Assembly (NCBI GenBank): GCA_963855995.1
Contig: OY979723.1
Location: forward strand, 3,415,001-3,479,000
Direction of reading: 5' to 3'
Source of the DNA: Muricea muricata
Taxonomy: Eukaryota > Cnidaria > Anthozoa > Malacalcyonacea > Plexauridae
Length of the DNA: 64,000 nucleotides
The notes beneath the pieces are model-generated. The model had not been told where the DNA came from and did no database searches. It worked only from the letters and a program-made list of their open reading frames with translations. Position 1 is the stretch's first letter. Every line of letters starts with the position of its first letter. The translations under genes and the position numbers were made by a program. This document shows, piece by piece, positions 23,217 through 36,451 of this stretch.

Positions 23217-23461
23217 AGGGGCAGTTGTATATAGAAGGCGTTTAGCTTAAACAATGGATAAGTCAAAAATATAAAACAAGTTTGCATGTTGTATAGACAA
23301 ACCAGCTAAAGTTATTTGACTTGAGAACAACAATTATGTATAAAACTAAATATTTATTCTATTAAATTCATAATTTTGTTTCCGTGCTAGGTGTAAAAGT
23401 GATTTTTAAGTTTCACTTTTCCACCTTTTAAGCTAAACGCCTTTGATACAACCGGCCCTAT
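23217..23461. mobile_element. MITE with GGCCGGTTGTAT-type ends (copy in gene 3)
   Basis: The ends TAGGGGCAGTTGTAT...GGCGTTTAGCTTAA and TTAAGCTAAACGCC...ATACAACCGGCCCTA are inverted. A relative at about 44731-44962 lies in the gene 5 promoter region. Confidence 0.65.
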
Positions 23462-25336
23462 GATAGCATTCATACAGATGCAACTGATCTAAAAACTATA
23501 ACTGCATAGACTTTCCGCCATACATAAATGAAATTAATGGTAGCCACATTATACTGTCCACCACAAATCTATAGCAGAGTTATTGACGAAGTAAATAAGG
23601 CTCTTACAGTTTCAGGCTATCGATGGTGACAGAGAAACACCCTCTAAATAAAAGACTGGCCTCATTTCCCTTTTACATTTCTATGTGAATAACTTCAAGA
23701 TTGCCGTCGCAAGGCTGATTATCAAGAGTTTTGAACAATAAAGAAACGTTTAAGATTAGAAAAGTTGGCAAACTTACACTGATTTATAAATCTCATCTCT
23801 GGTTTCAATATTGCGTAATTGGATTCAAAAGAATGCACTTCTAGTTTTCAGATCAATGGGTATATTTACCTTGTATAAAAATGCTGGGTTCATCCCACTC
23901 GATAGCAGTTAAACCGGAATTGAAGCATACTTTGGCAATGTGTGCACAATAACGTAAAATGAAAGATCAACAAAAAATAAGCCTCCGGCACCCTGATACG
24001 AAGGCACTTCGCAAAACGTAAACAAATGTACGCACTGCACATGTGTCACATAAGGCTTTAATCCTCCTTACCACTTCCAAAGCTCGATAAAAGTTCCATT
24101 TTTCCTTCGCGTTGCTCTCTTTATCGCTTTCTCGAGCTTTATTGCTTGATTGGCAGTTCACAGCATATTTGTTTGTCTCTGATCTGTAGTTGTAACCGAC
24201 ACATGTTGCTGTTTGGAGACATTTTAAAGAACATTCAACTTTGGAATGGACTGCATGACTGGATATAGTATCTTCTTGCGATAATGAGTCACCTGTGTTA
24301 TGGAAAAAATTGATGATCATCACAATTGTATTTAAGTTCGTAATATAATTTTGTGGAAACACCCTAATAATAAACTTACGTGGTGTTTTCACAAAATTAT
24401 ATATTTTAATACAATTGTATTCCTTTTATAGTATAAACATTACGATGATATCGAAAGAAGCGGTTCCGAAATATCCAATACTTTCTGCCTGTCCACGAGA
24501 ACTGGATATTTTAGCATGCTGGGCGTGGCTCTGAACCATAGAATGTTGTCATACAAATAAAATACATACTTATTTCTATCTTTTCTCAGTAAAAGTTTTG
24601 TCTCCCCCCCCCCCTAAGCACATAACAGTTTACAACAGTTTATTTAAAAGTAGATATAAAGTCCCTCTCCTCCGATTAATTGTAGCATAATTATACCGCA
24701 ATTAACTGATGGGGGGGGATGTTATATCTACTTTTCAGTAATACACTGTAGAGCTTCTGGTTAGTAGCACAGCAACTGTGCAGCGTTTTTTTAAAATTAT
24801 TACTTCTTCTCGAACCGCGCGTATAATGTTCTATACAAACATTCTGTCATTTTGTGAGTGCACGCCCGCCTGTCCGGTTAAAATCATTTGTTATTTTTAA
24901 TCGCTATAGAAATTGGAATACCATTGATACAAGCTAACTCATTTCAATATAGTGTTTTCAGGCTAGTGCAAATACCTTATAGTAGCCGTCTTCTGCCTAA
25001 TAATTGTATGACTTATTTACATTTTACATAACGCCCAATATTATGCGTTCTTTAATTACTTGTCAACGGTAACTGCTAATTCTCGACATATTATAATTTA
25101 AAGATAGATATTGAGAAACAAAATTATTCATGGGTGGACATAGGACATATTCAGTATTCAGTTTCATGCAGCTAATTTTTTAGTCGGTTTTCTTTGGTCC
25201 GACTATACTCTATTGTGACATTGAAGAAATAATTAGGTGAAACTTGTGAAGAAATCCCAGAACATCTTGAGTTAAAGTTTTTCAAGTCGAAAGAGTCTTG
25301 TTGAAGAACATCATTCCTCAAAAATAAACGTACGTA

Positions 25337-25459
25337 TATAGACACTTCCCGAATTTGCTTGAGTGCACACGAAACAATAGCTTGAAATCGAGGCGGGGTA
25401 TGAAGCCCATTGAAAAGAAGTGGTTTTTATGCCCACAGAATAAATTCAGGAAGTGTCTA
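25337..25459. mobile_element. Small MITE with ATAGACACTTCC ends
   Basis: About 120 bp bounded by ATAGACACTTCCCGAATTT and its inverse AAATTCAGGAAGTGTCTAT. It lies in gene 3 intron 1, close to exon 1. It has no coding capacity. Confidence 0.55.
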
Positions 25460-25833
25460 TTGCCAGATATATTCCTCAAAAGCCGGGTTTTATATGTCAA
25501 ATACAAAGCCTTAGGACGCTGCGTGTCTTCCGAGTCTCCTCACGACATAAACGCTTCGTTCACGGCAACTGTCTCTCACAATAGAGCTGTCAAAATGAAA
25601 GCTACTACATTAATTTTCTCGTTGTATGAAACACTTACCCTGGCCAGGAACCTTTGTGAAGTACTTCTGATTTGCTGCCGTGCTACATTGACTAGCAGTC
25701 GCTGAGAAATAAAAGTATTTCAACAAATAGAAATTGAAGGTGATGATCGCAATAAACTTGAAACCGCACATTGTACGTATTGAGAGACGTTTTCAACAGA
25801 AGAATCAGCTGCGTTTACAAAGTCTTATCTCTC

Positions 25834-25843
25834 CATATATAGC
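25834..25843 (-). promoter_or_regulatory. TATA box of gene 3 (class I core promoter)
   Basis: GCTATATATG on the minus strand lies about 65 nt before the ATG at 25771, followed by GAGAGATAAGACTTTGTAAA and GCTGATTC. It matches the gene 1 promoter in order and spacing. Confidence 0.55.
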
Positions 25844-25859
25844 AATACTGTGGAACGCT

Positions 25860-27570
25860 GGCAATTAATTAAAATGCTGCGAACAATTACGAAATTAAAA
25901 TTTGTGATTCATTATGGCTATGATTAAGCCGCTGCTTAACACTCATTTGCCCATTACTAGAATTTTTATGAAGAATATTTTAAAGAGCTCGGCCGATCGT
26001 TTAAAAATTATACTAAGTTACCCATCGTTGTGACTGTTATGTGCTGTAAGTTAAGAAATTAGTCTTAGTGGCTCTGACAATGACTTAAACGTTGATTTGA
26101 TTATATGTAGAAAACGTTGTAATTATTGCTTGCAGCTGTTCTCCACTCCAGCAGCGCAGCCAATAACATCGGGTTTACAAGGATCGTCTTGTAATTTTGC
26201 CTATCAAAAGGACCACTTTTACCTCCCCTCGGCTCCCTGTTGTAATGTCTGTCGTTTTTTCAGCAACTTTCAATTCAGTGATGCAAAAATTTGTTGTAGG
26301 AAACATTAAGGAGTTACCAAGAGCGTATAGACTCTGACCGTTTCCATCAGAAACCAAAGGCCGTATCAAGATTTCGAGAATTATAAAGGAGTTCTATATA
26401 ACATGTATATATTGCAAATCAAAATGATTTACTTACAAGCTAGTCTGTGGCAAATGTTTAGAACTTTTGTGCTTCGCTGTGATTGGTCAATTTTACGAAT
26501 TCTGAAATCGACAAAGAAACATGAACGACAAAGTGAACGTGTAACACTTGTGTCTATTTATAACAATATTTTTCGACTCTACCACAATTAATACATGGTT
26601 TATGAAGCTTATCGGGGGAAAAGATCTTCAAAGTTACACCCATATCGATTTAAGCGAAATACGTACGTTATTTAATGCATAAAATGTCGATATTGAAGCA
26701 GCAATTTGTAATTCTTCGTGGCGCCACTGACATCAGTTGGCAACATGAAGTTGTGTATTACACTACTTTTTTCATCTTAGACGTCGTTTTTATGTCTGAA
26801 TTTCCATCCTATTTGGTGGATACATTTTTGAATACTATTGACTGTTAACTATATGGACTACAGTGGCTGGAGTTGAACAAAATAGGTACAAAACGAACAA
26901 TGGGTGTATTAAACATTTGCTACAGATCGGTACAAGAGCATGTCAGAAGCAGGCGTGTCAAGAGCCTGAGCAGAACATCGATAATGTTCATGTCTAAGTC
27001 CTTATAACATTTTAAAATATATATTTTTAAAATGGCAAACAAGCTTCAAGATCGATTCACAATAAAATGCATATAGAAAAAATGCTACGCGGACCATCTG
27101 ATGAGAATATTGCGGCTTTAAATAACGTACGTGTATTAAAGAATATCATTTGGGACCTTTACCTAAAAACAAAGCATGTTTTTACAGAGGACAATACAAC
27201 GTCAAACAATTTGCACTGATCGACTACAAAACATTTGGTGCAAGAAAATAAAAAGTTAAAATTATAGAAATGAAAATTTGATAGAGTTTGAGGAACACTT
27301 GAAAAGGCTATTAGACTATAATTTCCGTATAATACTTTGTTGTCATGGTAGGAAAACCTCGACTTACTCTTAGATAATTACAAAATTTTAGTGAAATATA
27401 GTAGTATTTTAAGTTAAACAATTAGAACAGACAACGTAATGTTACAAACGAGAAAAAATGACAAACTGTTTTCAAAAGAAAACACCCCAAGAAAAATTAC
27501 ATCGTACACCAGTGACATTGTTTCAACTAAACAAGTGATGTACTGATGTTAAGAAATACTTTACACAGAA
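25860..27570. other. 5' flank of gene 3, no gene seen
   Basis: AT-rich spacer. Short frames here lack family residues or splice context. I see no repeat with clear ends apart from the AT-rich tracts. Confidence 0.45.
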
Positions 27571-27576
27571 AACATA

Positions 27577-28300
27577 TCAATAAGAGCGGCCATAAAATTC
27601 CACCCTCATGCCGATATGCTAGTGCCAGTCTGTGGGATGAACCCGAATGAATCGTGCTGTGATAGCAGGTGTAATTTTGTGATGAACAAAAGAATTTCGA
27701 TCACTGTTTTCCTGGAATTCCTAAAACTCGAAGAATATAAACAGCATTAAATCTGGTTTTATTTCTGACAGGAGTTTCAACTTACCTTGAATGTTCCCTC
27801 AGCCTTATAACCACAAAAACATTTCCATCATCGCTGAAAGAGATCGTGTACTTTTTGACAAAGCGACCATGATGTTGTCATCCTTGAGTACTTATTCCGG
27901 TAATGATGGTAGATCCACTTGTAGCCATAGATTAAGATCATCTATCTTCGCCGTCCAGCCCCTCCCTCCCCCTCCCCACTATTTTTTAAAAAATAGTGTC
28001 CCCAAGTAATCATAATAATAAATAAACACATAATAATAATGCATGCCTGCTTTTTAATCATTATTTCTTTAGATTTTTAATGTTCTATTGGTTAAAAGGG
28101 ATACGCATCCCGATCAACAGTGCAAAAAAGTATAAAAATGTTACATAGCTAGATTCCAAAATTTTCACAAGAATTTTGATGCTGCTACATCTCTACTTTC
28201 CGAAAAAGTCTGCTGTACTGTTAAATGTTATTGTAGTTTTCTTCTTTCTCCCCTCTCCCCTGATACTTTGGTAAAGTACTTCTGATTTGTCGTAGGTGTT
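27577..28300 (-). pseudogene. Decayed PAN-discoidin unit (discoidin exons and exon 1 relic)
   Basis: 27577-27720 matches exon 5 (FIRVHPTDWH, then an in-frame TAG, then MRVEFYGR with the final Cys lost). 27786 to about 27970 matches exon 4 with its donor, but has small deletions and is cut off at a CT-rich tract. About 28258-28300 resembles the end of exon 1 (cttctgatttg, actttggtaaagta). The PAN exon and microexon are missing. It is a dead unit between genes 3 and 4. Confidence 0.75.
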
Positions 28301-29090
28301 TCTGCCTATCTAAACTGAATGGCGGAAACGAAGGAAGTAGAAAGAGAGAGAGATAGCAAATTCAAAATGAGCATCTCCTTTAGTCTTAAAAATGCTTAAA
28401 ATCCAGCAACAGATGTATTTGAGTGCAGGAGGGATGTTTGCAGCGAAGGAATTGCGCGTGTTTAGAAAGTAACGACGCAGAGCTGCGTTAATTAATCGAG
28501 TCGTCAATGAATACGCACTTATATATAATTAATTAAGGGGCTTAAATTACATTTCACGTTATTGTTATTTAAAACATGATTGTTTGTAAAGACACGAGAC
28601 TCTCACAAAAATTAGAACATGCCCAAGATCGAAGTTGACAACAGTTGATGAGGTTCGATTATAGCTCACCAGTTTTGGATTGAATTGCGCATCTCCCCTC
28701 CCTAAAAGTAATTTAAGATATGCAATATCATGGTTGTTTCAATTTCTTTTGTCTTTTCAGGTTGAATTAATCAATAAATTTACCTCATTAAAATTCATTT
28801 ATACAATCCAGCGGTCGTATTAGAACTAATACAACCTTGAATGACGTCATGCGAGGTAGTAGTAGCCTATTCTCACCTAGCAAATAATAAAAGCAAAAGA
28901 AAACACACACACTTTGAACAACACACAAACTTTTACTTCAAACTACAAATGCCTTATTTGTTATTAATATACAAATTTAACGTGCCAATAGTACAATTCA
29001 TTAAAATTCATCAAAATCAAGGTTGACACTTGACGAACTTCTTCCTTCAGCTTGCACACTAGTCTCGTAAGACTCCAATGCCTGAATCAA

Positions 29091-29393
29091 CTAAATATCA
29101 CTTACATCAATTTCCTCAAACATGTCAGAACTAATGTCTTCGATATTATTACTATCGGCCACACAAATTTTCTGTTTCTCGCAAATCTCAGTATTATCAG
29201 CGCGCGTGGAACTCAGCGCATCCGATACACGTTTCGTGTCGTTTATATCCAGTGACTGGTATTTTCGGAAGCTTTCTAAAGTACGATGACCCGTCCTTTG
29301 CAGTGCCATTTTATCCGGAATACCTGCCTTTAGAAGTGTAGTCGCAGCCGTCGCTCGAATTTCGACAACCATAATATTAGAAAGTAATATCAT
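29091..29393 (-). pseudogene. Tyrosine recombinase C-terminal fragment (Crypton/DIRS-like)
   Basis: The minus frame contains IRATAATTLLKAGIP, LQRTGHRTLESFRKYQ. These correspond to the box II Arg, the GH(R) block and the tyrosine nucleophile of tyrosine recombinases, as found in cnidarian Crypton-like or domesticated recombinases (recalled). The His of the HxxR motif is replaced by Val, and the N-terminal catalytic Arg part is absent, so it is probably a broken remnant. A long palindrome directly follows at 29386-29516. Confidence 0.65.
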
Positions 29394-29516
29394 GAAATGA
29401 GGCGTATAGCTGTTAAACCGCCCACTCGATTTGGGTCATTAAGTAAATTCCTGAGGGCCTGCGATTAATGCGAGCGGGCGGTTTAACAGCTAATACGCCT
29501 CATTTCATGATATTAC
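29386..29516. repeat. Long near-perfect palindrome (about 41-bp stem)
   Basis: 29386-29426 (AGTAATATCATGAAATGAGG, then CGTATAGCTGTTAAACCGCCC) pairs with 29475-29516 with one extra base, leaving a loop of about 48 nt. The stem begins exactly where the recombinase frame ends, so it may be an element terminus. Confidence 0.8.
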
Positions 29517-29519
29517 TTA

Positions 29520-31814
29520 TAAATATATGAACAAAGAAAAATTCACACTCTGCATTGCTTTGTATATTTCACTTATAATTGATCATTATAATTGAATTAT
29601 ATTGCATGCTATTTACAATTAATCATATGAAATTACAAAATTTAAATTAAACTCTGTCACACGAGAAAAACTCTCATCTGACTTACACTTAAATTAGAAC
29701 GTGGCCAAGGTAAGAGTTGATTAGACTTAATGAGATTCGATTAAGGTATAAGTAAATTAATTCATAAGCTTTGCTTTTGGCTTCGGATATCTAAAAGTAA
29801 TTTATTACATATTGTATGACGTATAATTGAAATGTAAATGATAAAGATATCGAAGAGAGCACAAAAAATACACTGCCAAATCAAACACGTGCACTCCGTA
29901 TTGGTTAGGCATGTTTCAAAACTTAATCCTTTAAACATAGCCAGCCTCTCAGGTATGGCTTCTGTGCAACTATAATATGTTAGACTAGTACAAACGCATA
30001 TTTTTACTTGTTTAACCTTGTATAGCTATGTTATCTAAGTCCTCTGGCCCCAATTTTTTGATAGCATATTTTTGTTTTTCTATACGTTTTGCATGGCATA
30101 TAATCATTAGGAAGCTATTTTTATTATTTACTGCTTATATGTTTTCTAAAAGAAAATGTTTGAGAAGATGGAGAAGACATGTTTGATCTATATGTGCATG
30201 TACATTTAATTTTCTTTTCCTCGAAGTGTCTATTGGATTTATTTAATGTTCCAGCGTCCATCAATAAATCGCCATATAATTGGAAGAGGTATTAATTTAT
30301 TAAAATATTGTATGGATTGAGACAACATGATATATATGTCCGCGCTCCGTTGTTATTATAATACAAACTAGCTATATATTATACCTGGGAAGCGTTATTC
30401 AAAGCCAGTTAGCTTAATCCACGGTTAAAGTAAAATTTAAGAAACCTCTATTTTTACCCCCTCAGGATCCTTGGTATTTTTAATTTCCAAAATTTTGAAA
30501 TAAACAGAAATACTGAAAATACAGTAGTGCTTTGAATTTTATCCCTGCATGGATTAGTGCTGAGCAGTGAAGAATTGGACCACGAATTTAAACAGGAGTT
30601 GCAACAAAAACTGCGAGTTAAAAACCCCAAGAGAATTGGATAGAAACAGATGTAGTCAAGGTTCATTGTGCTACGCCTTACAAACAAAGTGACCGAATTA
30701 TGCAGTATTCCATAACACGCAGCGTTGAGAAGATTTCGATTCGCAGGCTCTGTCTTCTTCATTGCCAACAATACATTATTGGCACTGAGGAATATCCGAG
30801 CTACGGATTAATGCATATACTGCGTTAATAAATTTACGTGATGTTTCCATTATTTACACTATATTGCATGGTACTCACAATGCAAACGGATACAAGGAAC
30901 TTAAATTCAGTATTTTAACAAGAAATATAAAACTTTTTCGGTGCCGATATACAGTTATATCAACACAAGTAGAGATTGGGAAAACGACAAATTGTGTGGA
31001 TACACCACACCCGCAAGTGTGTATTCGCACAATTTCGGGGTTCTCCCATTTCCACGAGTGTTGATATAACTGTACATCAATACGGAAAAAAATTATATTT
31101 TTTAAGCAAAAATATATAAAATAAATTTTCGTGGCGGCATTGAGTTATATCAACATGGCTCTTGGTCAATAAGCGTTCAGAAGTTACAAATGCTATTGAT
31201 GGACATATGAACTGGATTATATGTACCATATCAACTGGAAACTGTATTATCCTGCTTGTACGTTTCTCTGTGAATGTAAAAAAAAACGGCTTCATACTCT
31301 TGCATTCTGACATGATGACAAATGTAACAGCACCCATGACTACATGACCAAGCTACATAATTGTATTGCGGCCTAATTTCTGCAGACAAAAAAAAAACAG
31401 GGATATATGAACCGCATGTTTACAAAATGAATGGCTATTAGTATATAAAGATACGACTGCACCGCAAACGCTTAAAATAGTCGTTCTGTAAACTTACATT
31501 CAGAAATTAAATAATAGAAGTTTAGAAAACTGCAATTAAAGTTCATGCAAAACAGGACGATTCTATGTATCGATCAGCACATATGTATTTCGCCATGAAT
31601 TACTAATGGTTAGAGATATAAATTTATGTGTAAGCTGTTCTAAAAAACATAATTATTATTTAGAAACGTTTATTTTTCTAAATAGGAATCGGTTTCCTTA
31701 AGAAGAATACCAGCATGTTTAGCATATAGGTTAGCCTGAAATGACAGCTACTTTGTGTCCTGTTTATTAATCTAACAAGCAATGCTATGAAATACTTTAC
31801 CCATGCTGAAAATA
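29520..31814. other. Spacer between the decayed unit and gene 4, with a MITE
   Basis: No exon of the family is visible. 30949-31072 is a MITE whose ends ACAGTTATATCAACAC and GTGTTGATATAACTGT are inverted, with about 60-bp imperfect arms. Nothing else is clear. Confidence 0.5.
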
Positions 31815-34800
31815 TTAGATATAACAGCCATAAAATTCCACCCTGATGGAGATATGATGATACCAGTCTGTTGGATGAACGCGAATAAACCGTGTCACAA
31901 TACCAGGTGAAAGTTTGTGATAGACGATAGTATTCATATCATTGTTTCCCAGGAATTCCTAAGATAAAACAAAAAAATCACTGTAAAGGCCTAACGCATA
32001 CTTAAATACCTATACATTGTGAAGAAGACAAAATTCTCCCAGCAGAAAATAAGCCGGTTGAAATTAGTACAAGAGAATAAATATTATGGACCTTGTGCAT
32101 GAAGGTATAATTTGCACGCATATGACAGTGATCTAATTCCTTTGGACCTCGCTGGGTTTAGCTAGTGGCACCTAGGCAATTGGAGGCATCCGATGGGCCA
32201 ATAAGGCAGTAAGATCTGGAGAGATAGTTTGTCCCACAGGATTGATGCAGCTTATTTTCCATGTAAGTGCAGTATTCGACGGTTTCAAGAAATAACAATA
32301 CCCGAAAATGTTTTATTATTCAAGGACGAGCAATTTCGACATAAAGGAGACAATGTAGAGATGTCGTTTGGGCCAGTTGCATGCACCTTGTCTTATTGTT
32401 ACTCCGCTGATGCACGGAGGGCGTTTTTAAAAACCGATTTGACATCTTAGCATGCAGGGAGGTTATCCTGGGTTTTTTTTTACCACGGATCTGATTGAGC
32501 CTACCTTGAGTATATCTCCTGTTTTATAATCATTAAATTTATTTTCATCATCGCCAAATGAAATGGTATAACTTTTGACAAACTGATTATAATCTTGTCG
32601 TCCCTGAGTACTTATCCCTGTAATGATGGTAGATCGTTGAAAATCCACTTGCAGATACTGATTATGATCAAGTGCTCTTGATGACCATGATCCTGCTCTG
32701 CCGTTGCTTGCTGTTAGGTTCAGTCGCCCATTGGCCGGCCGAGTCCTGTAGTCCCAGTTGCTTGTTGCTGTGATTTGACCATCAGAAATTGCCCAATTGC
32801 CCATTCCTAGAGCTTTTGAATCCTTACAATCTAGTAGGTAAGACGATGCATATTATTCATGAGCTAAAAACTGATTTTTGAAACTATTCATAACTATTCC
32901 CAAATAACTAAAATCAGTAACGAAAATACAAACCGGGTGGCAATTCATTCTTCTTGTTGACCTAAAAGCATGTTAAATAAAGTCAGCCACTATAATTATA
33001 TTGCAGTTTATAGTACCCCTCAAAAAATAGTGGGTTGACTACTTTGACTTTTTCAAATCAAACAAACAAAACAGAAGCAATAACTTGCTTTTAGTTAAGC
33101 TTTTAGCGCTTGGAAGTCAACCCTATATGGAAATTACAGTTATCGAAGTCAGTTATGTATTAATCGTAGCTATTGATCTTGTGATTGGTAGCATATAATT
33201 AACGAAATTAAATTTGCACGATATGTGTTGCCCACCATACGTTGTCCTATCTAACCTACCGAAACCGGCCTACATTATATACCTGATAGAAATACTCGGT
33301 ATATATTTCATTTTCGGGAACTTTTTTCCAGATTTTCCAGGATTTTTTCACATCGATTTGTTAATCATGCTTAGGAGATATTTTACGCCAAATATGTAAG
33401 ACGTCCGCCATCGTGGATATAAACTCTTAAACCATCTTTAACTCAACACATGATATTACATTTGGGCAAAAAACTAAAAACCAAGAAGCCGGCTAAGGCG
33501 TTCACTTCATCTGCTTTGGAAAAATAGAAACTGAATGGACTTTCATAGCAAAAAAGTAAATGAATGACCGACTTATACAACTGCACAGGAGATTCGAAAA
33601 GGCGTTCATTGGTCTTCAATTATTCCCATGAGTTAAAGATTTAGCTATTAAGTTAATCGATGTTGAAAATTTCAGTGCAAGTACAACTTACGGAAACTTT
33701 GTCTATTGCATGATTCAAATATTTAAAACATGCATTTGTCGAATTCAAAACATCAGGCTTAAATTATTATATGGAAGCCATATCCGTGCAGAGTTCTATC
33801 ACATCATTAGGTAGATAGAAAGTAGATAGGAAGGTTGAAAAAAATTTTGGTCATTTTTGTCAAATGTCTGCCAAATTTTCAAATTCATTTTCTTACCATT
33901 TGCAAATCTTCATAAAACATCCACTTTCCTTCCGCGTTGCCTTGTTGACCTCTTGTCCAAGTTTTATTACTGAGTTGACAATTCAAAGCATATTTGTTTG
34001 ACTTATGTCTGTAGTTGAAACCGACACATGTTGATGTTTGGAGACATTTCAAGGAACATTCAACTTGAGAATGGACTGCATGACTGGATATAACATCTTC
34101 TTCTGGCAATGTGTCGCCTGTTATGTGAAATAATTGATGATGATATTCCAATGTTGAATTTGTGTTTTAACATATTTTCATACAAAAAGTATAACATTTA
34201 GGATCAACAAAAGTACACAAACGCTTCCCAACAGTTAAATAACACAATGACGTTATTGATCACAATGACGTCAAACTAATTAATATTATAATAATTATTG
34301 AATGATATTTACATGCTGTTTTTAGTTTGGGGACGCCGTTTATGAAATTCTTTTTGCTCCTCACTGATAAAGCATTTATATACTTTCGATTTGCATAAGT
34401 CACGTTTTGGTCTCTTAGATCTAGATGAATAATTGCTTTGTTTAATGAGATTCCTCTATAAACTCATTACGAATATGCAGCTGCCATCGCCATTATTAAA
34501 GTGTGGAATACAACAAAAAAAAATTGAAAACGCAATCTTCGGGTAGGTAAATGTCTCTTCCACGCACTTAGCAACAGCAAAATTGATAAATTTTATTTTG
34601 GTGTATTCTTAATTGAATCCTAAATGTCATAAACCTACATCTTGAACTTTATATTACCTGCGTGGGCGCCTTACGAGATCAGCCATACATGCCATACAGA
34701 AATAACTACATTATAAGTGGGGATTCATTTTAAACCACTTTAATAATATAAACCTCGGAAGTAATTTATAATGTTCACATTATTACTGTTTGTGCCAACC

Positions 34801-35585
34801 ACTTTTTAACTAAAAAACTGATGTTATGAAATTGAAACTTTCCCAGCACACATGATGAATTATTATCTATTATATGAGCGAGGGTGTTTTATAGAGAACT
34901 AAAACACTCGTAGAATCCATATGTCACTACATCTGGGAAACTCCCGCCTTTTTTATTGCTGTTGTTTTCAAAATGGCAAATTCAAGGTTTGTAGAGTTGA
35001 ACAAAAAGACGAAACAAGTCGATGCCAGTAAACTTGTTAAACTTTTAATGTATTTATTAGACTTTCTTACATGTTGTGAGGTATATTGTGTTTTGTACCT
35101 GGTTTTAGCGTCTGCTGTTTTGGTCAGAAAACTGTTTTTTACTATTAAAGAGTTAATTTTTATCGTCATTGTGTATTATTGTGTCACTGTAAAGGTCCAT
35201 ATAATAAATAGAACATTACACGGTAGCTCAAAGATATGGATTTTATGCTCTCGTGTCCAGAACATAAAATCCATATCTTCTCGCAACCGTGTAATATCCT
35301 ATATATACGATGAAAATAATATCGCATATTAAAGTATATACTTTCGGCAGTTGTTGCAAAGTCTAGCTCTTCGGCGGAAATGAAAGTTATTTGTCCATAG
35401 CATACATAAAAATAACAAATGCAATGATTTTCTTCAAGTAGTATATGGCACTTACCCTGACTTGGCACTTTTGTAAAGTATTTTTGATTCTTCAAAGACG
35501 ATTCTTCCGATCTGCATTGACTAACAACGACGAGCGAAGTAGAAAAGAATACCAGCAATAGATTTATGGCAATGGCTTTCATCAT
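31815..35585 (-). CDS. Gene 4: secreted PAN-discoidin protein
   Basis: Exons: 35456-35585, 33897-34117, 32934-32961, 32505-32830, 31815-31958. They total 849 nt (282 residues plus TAA), phases 1-0-1-0, all GT-AG. The signal peptide starts MMKAIAINLLLVFFSTSL and SQC is kept. PAN core: PEEDVISSHAV, ECSLKC, CVGFNYRHKS, NCQLSNKT. Microexon: VNKKNELPPG. Discoidin: DGQITATSNWDY, NQYLQVDFQRS, ITGISTQGR, ending HISIRVEFYGCYI with two residues beyond the usual FYGC. The first of two adjacent ATGs is chosen, but either would work. It is the most compact intact unit, with short introns. Confidence 0.87.
35212..35305. repeat. Hairpin repeat just 3' of gene 4 exon 1
   Basis: An inverted repeat of about 40 bp (ATTACACGGT...AAGATATGGATTTTATG and inverse) lies in intron 1, about 150 nt after the donor. 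It is probably a MITE. Confidence 0.6.
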
Positions 35586-35689
35586 CTCTTCTTAAAGTAG
35601 CGCATTATTATGTTTCATCATGAACGCATTATTATGTTTATGAAGCAACTGCAGCAATAATGTTAAGCGCCCGGAATTATTTCAGTCAA

Positions 35690-35695
35690 TTTATA
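35690..35695 (-). promoter_or_regulatory. TATA box of gene 4 (class II core promoter)
   Basis: The minus strand reads TTGTATAAATTGACTGAA about 105 nt before the ATG, followed by CATTATTGCTGCAGTTGC. The same arrangement lies before gene 5 (44695-44700) and gene 6 (50343-50348). Confidence 0.6.
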
Positions 35696-36451
35696 CAATT
35701 AATAAACAAGCTAGAGTTTAATTTCCTGTTGAAGTCGTTGTCGCATTGACTTATCTTTTGTTAATGTATTTAGCTATATTTCGAATATATTTGTGCATGT
35801 TTGCCAGATTTTTAAAACAATAATTTGGCTGAAAGCCATGTTCGCGCAGTTTTGCTAAGTTTTATATAATTTGGTTTTAATAATTTAAAAAATACGGATC
35901 ATAGCACTGATTAAGTTAGACCACACCGTAGGCCGTATTCTGTGGCCGATTATCGTTCAGTTTCGTTGCCCCCCTTCGGGCACTAATTGAAAACACAATA
36001 GAAAATTAGGATAAATTATAAAAAGTCCGAATTCACTTGTTGGCACCTCCACAAACCTGCAGTTTTTGAGAATTTCGTCTTCGAAAATTGAATAAATTGA
36101 CATGTTTCGCAATCTGTGAACGCCATTTTGTTTCGGAAAATGTGAGGATACTTCCTGTAATATACGGGATATATAGCATATTCAGCAATTTTATATTGGG
36201 ACTTACATGACGTTCCCCATCCTCCGCTGTGCAAGCAAGGCTCAACAAGGTTTCAACAAGGAAGTTTGGGTGGGGTTTTAGAAGGTTTTGAGCACAGATA
36301 TACCAGGTTTTGAGCAAATTTTCACAGATTTTTAAAAAATATTTTGAGAACAGTTTCGAAATAAAAAGTTTTAGAAGAAAAAAAATGGCAATAACTTTAA
36401 ACACATCAAATTCATCCACAAGTGTTTTGTTTCTAATTGAAGTTAGATGCA

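Larger units (their letters stand above)
20576..25771 (-). pseudogene. Gene 3: PAN-discoidin unit with a frameshift in the discoidin exon
   Basis: Exons: 25639-25771, 24072-24292, 23089-23116, 22629-22959, 20576-20737. Splice sites are intact. Exon 1 (MCGFKFIAIITFNF start, ASQC kept) and the PAN exon (CVGYNYRSETNKYAVNC) are open. The fourth exon is 331 nt instead of 329 or fewer: two extra bases near 22744-22750, in the TIITGIS stretch, shift the frame and produce a stop at 22736-22738. Downstream codons remain good in the shifted frame, so the lesion is recent or a sequencing error. The usual stop after FYGC is also altered, giving a predicted tail YSSCPCAG ending at 20576. The PAN part alone could still be made as a truncated secreted product. 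Confidence 0.7.

Noticed and set aside
25355-25705. 116-codon plus-strand ORF
   Set aside because: It is antisense to gene 3 exon 1 and its flanking MITE, and has no domain.
34973-35332. 119-codon plus-strand ORF overlapping gene 4 intron 1
   Set aside because: It overlaps the hairpin repeat antisense to gene 4, and its composition is low-complexity and hydrophobic. No paralogous unit preserves it.
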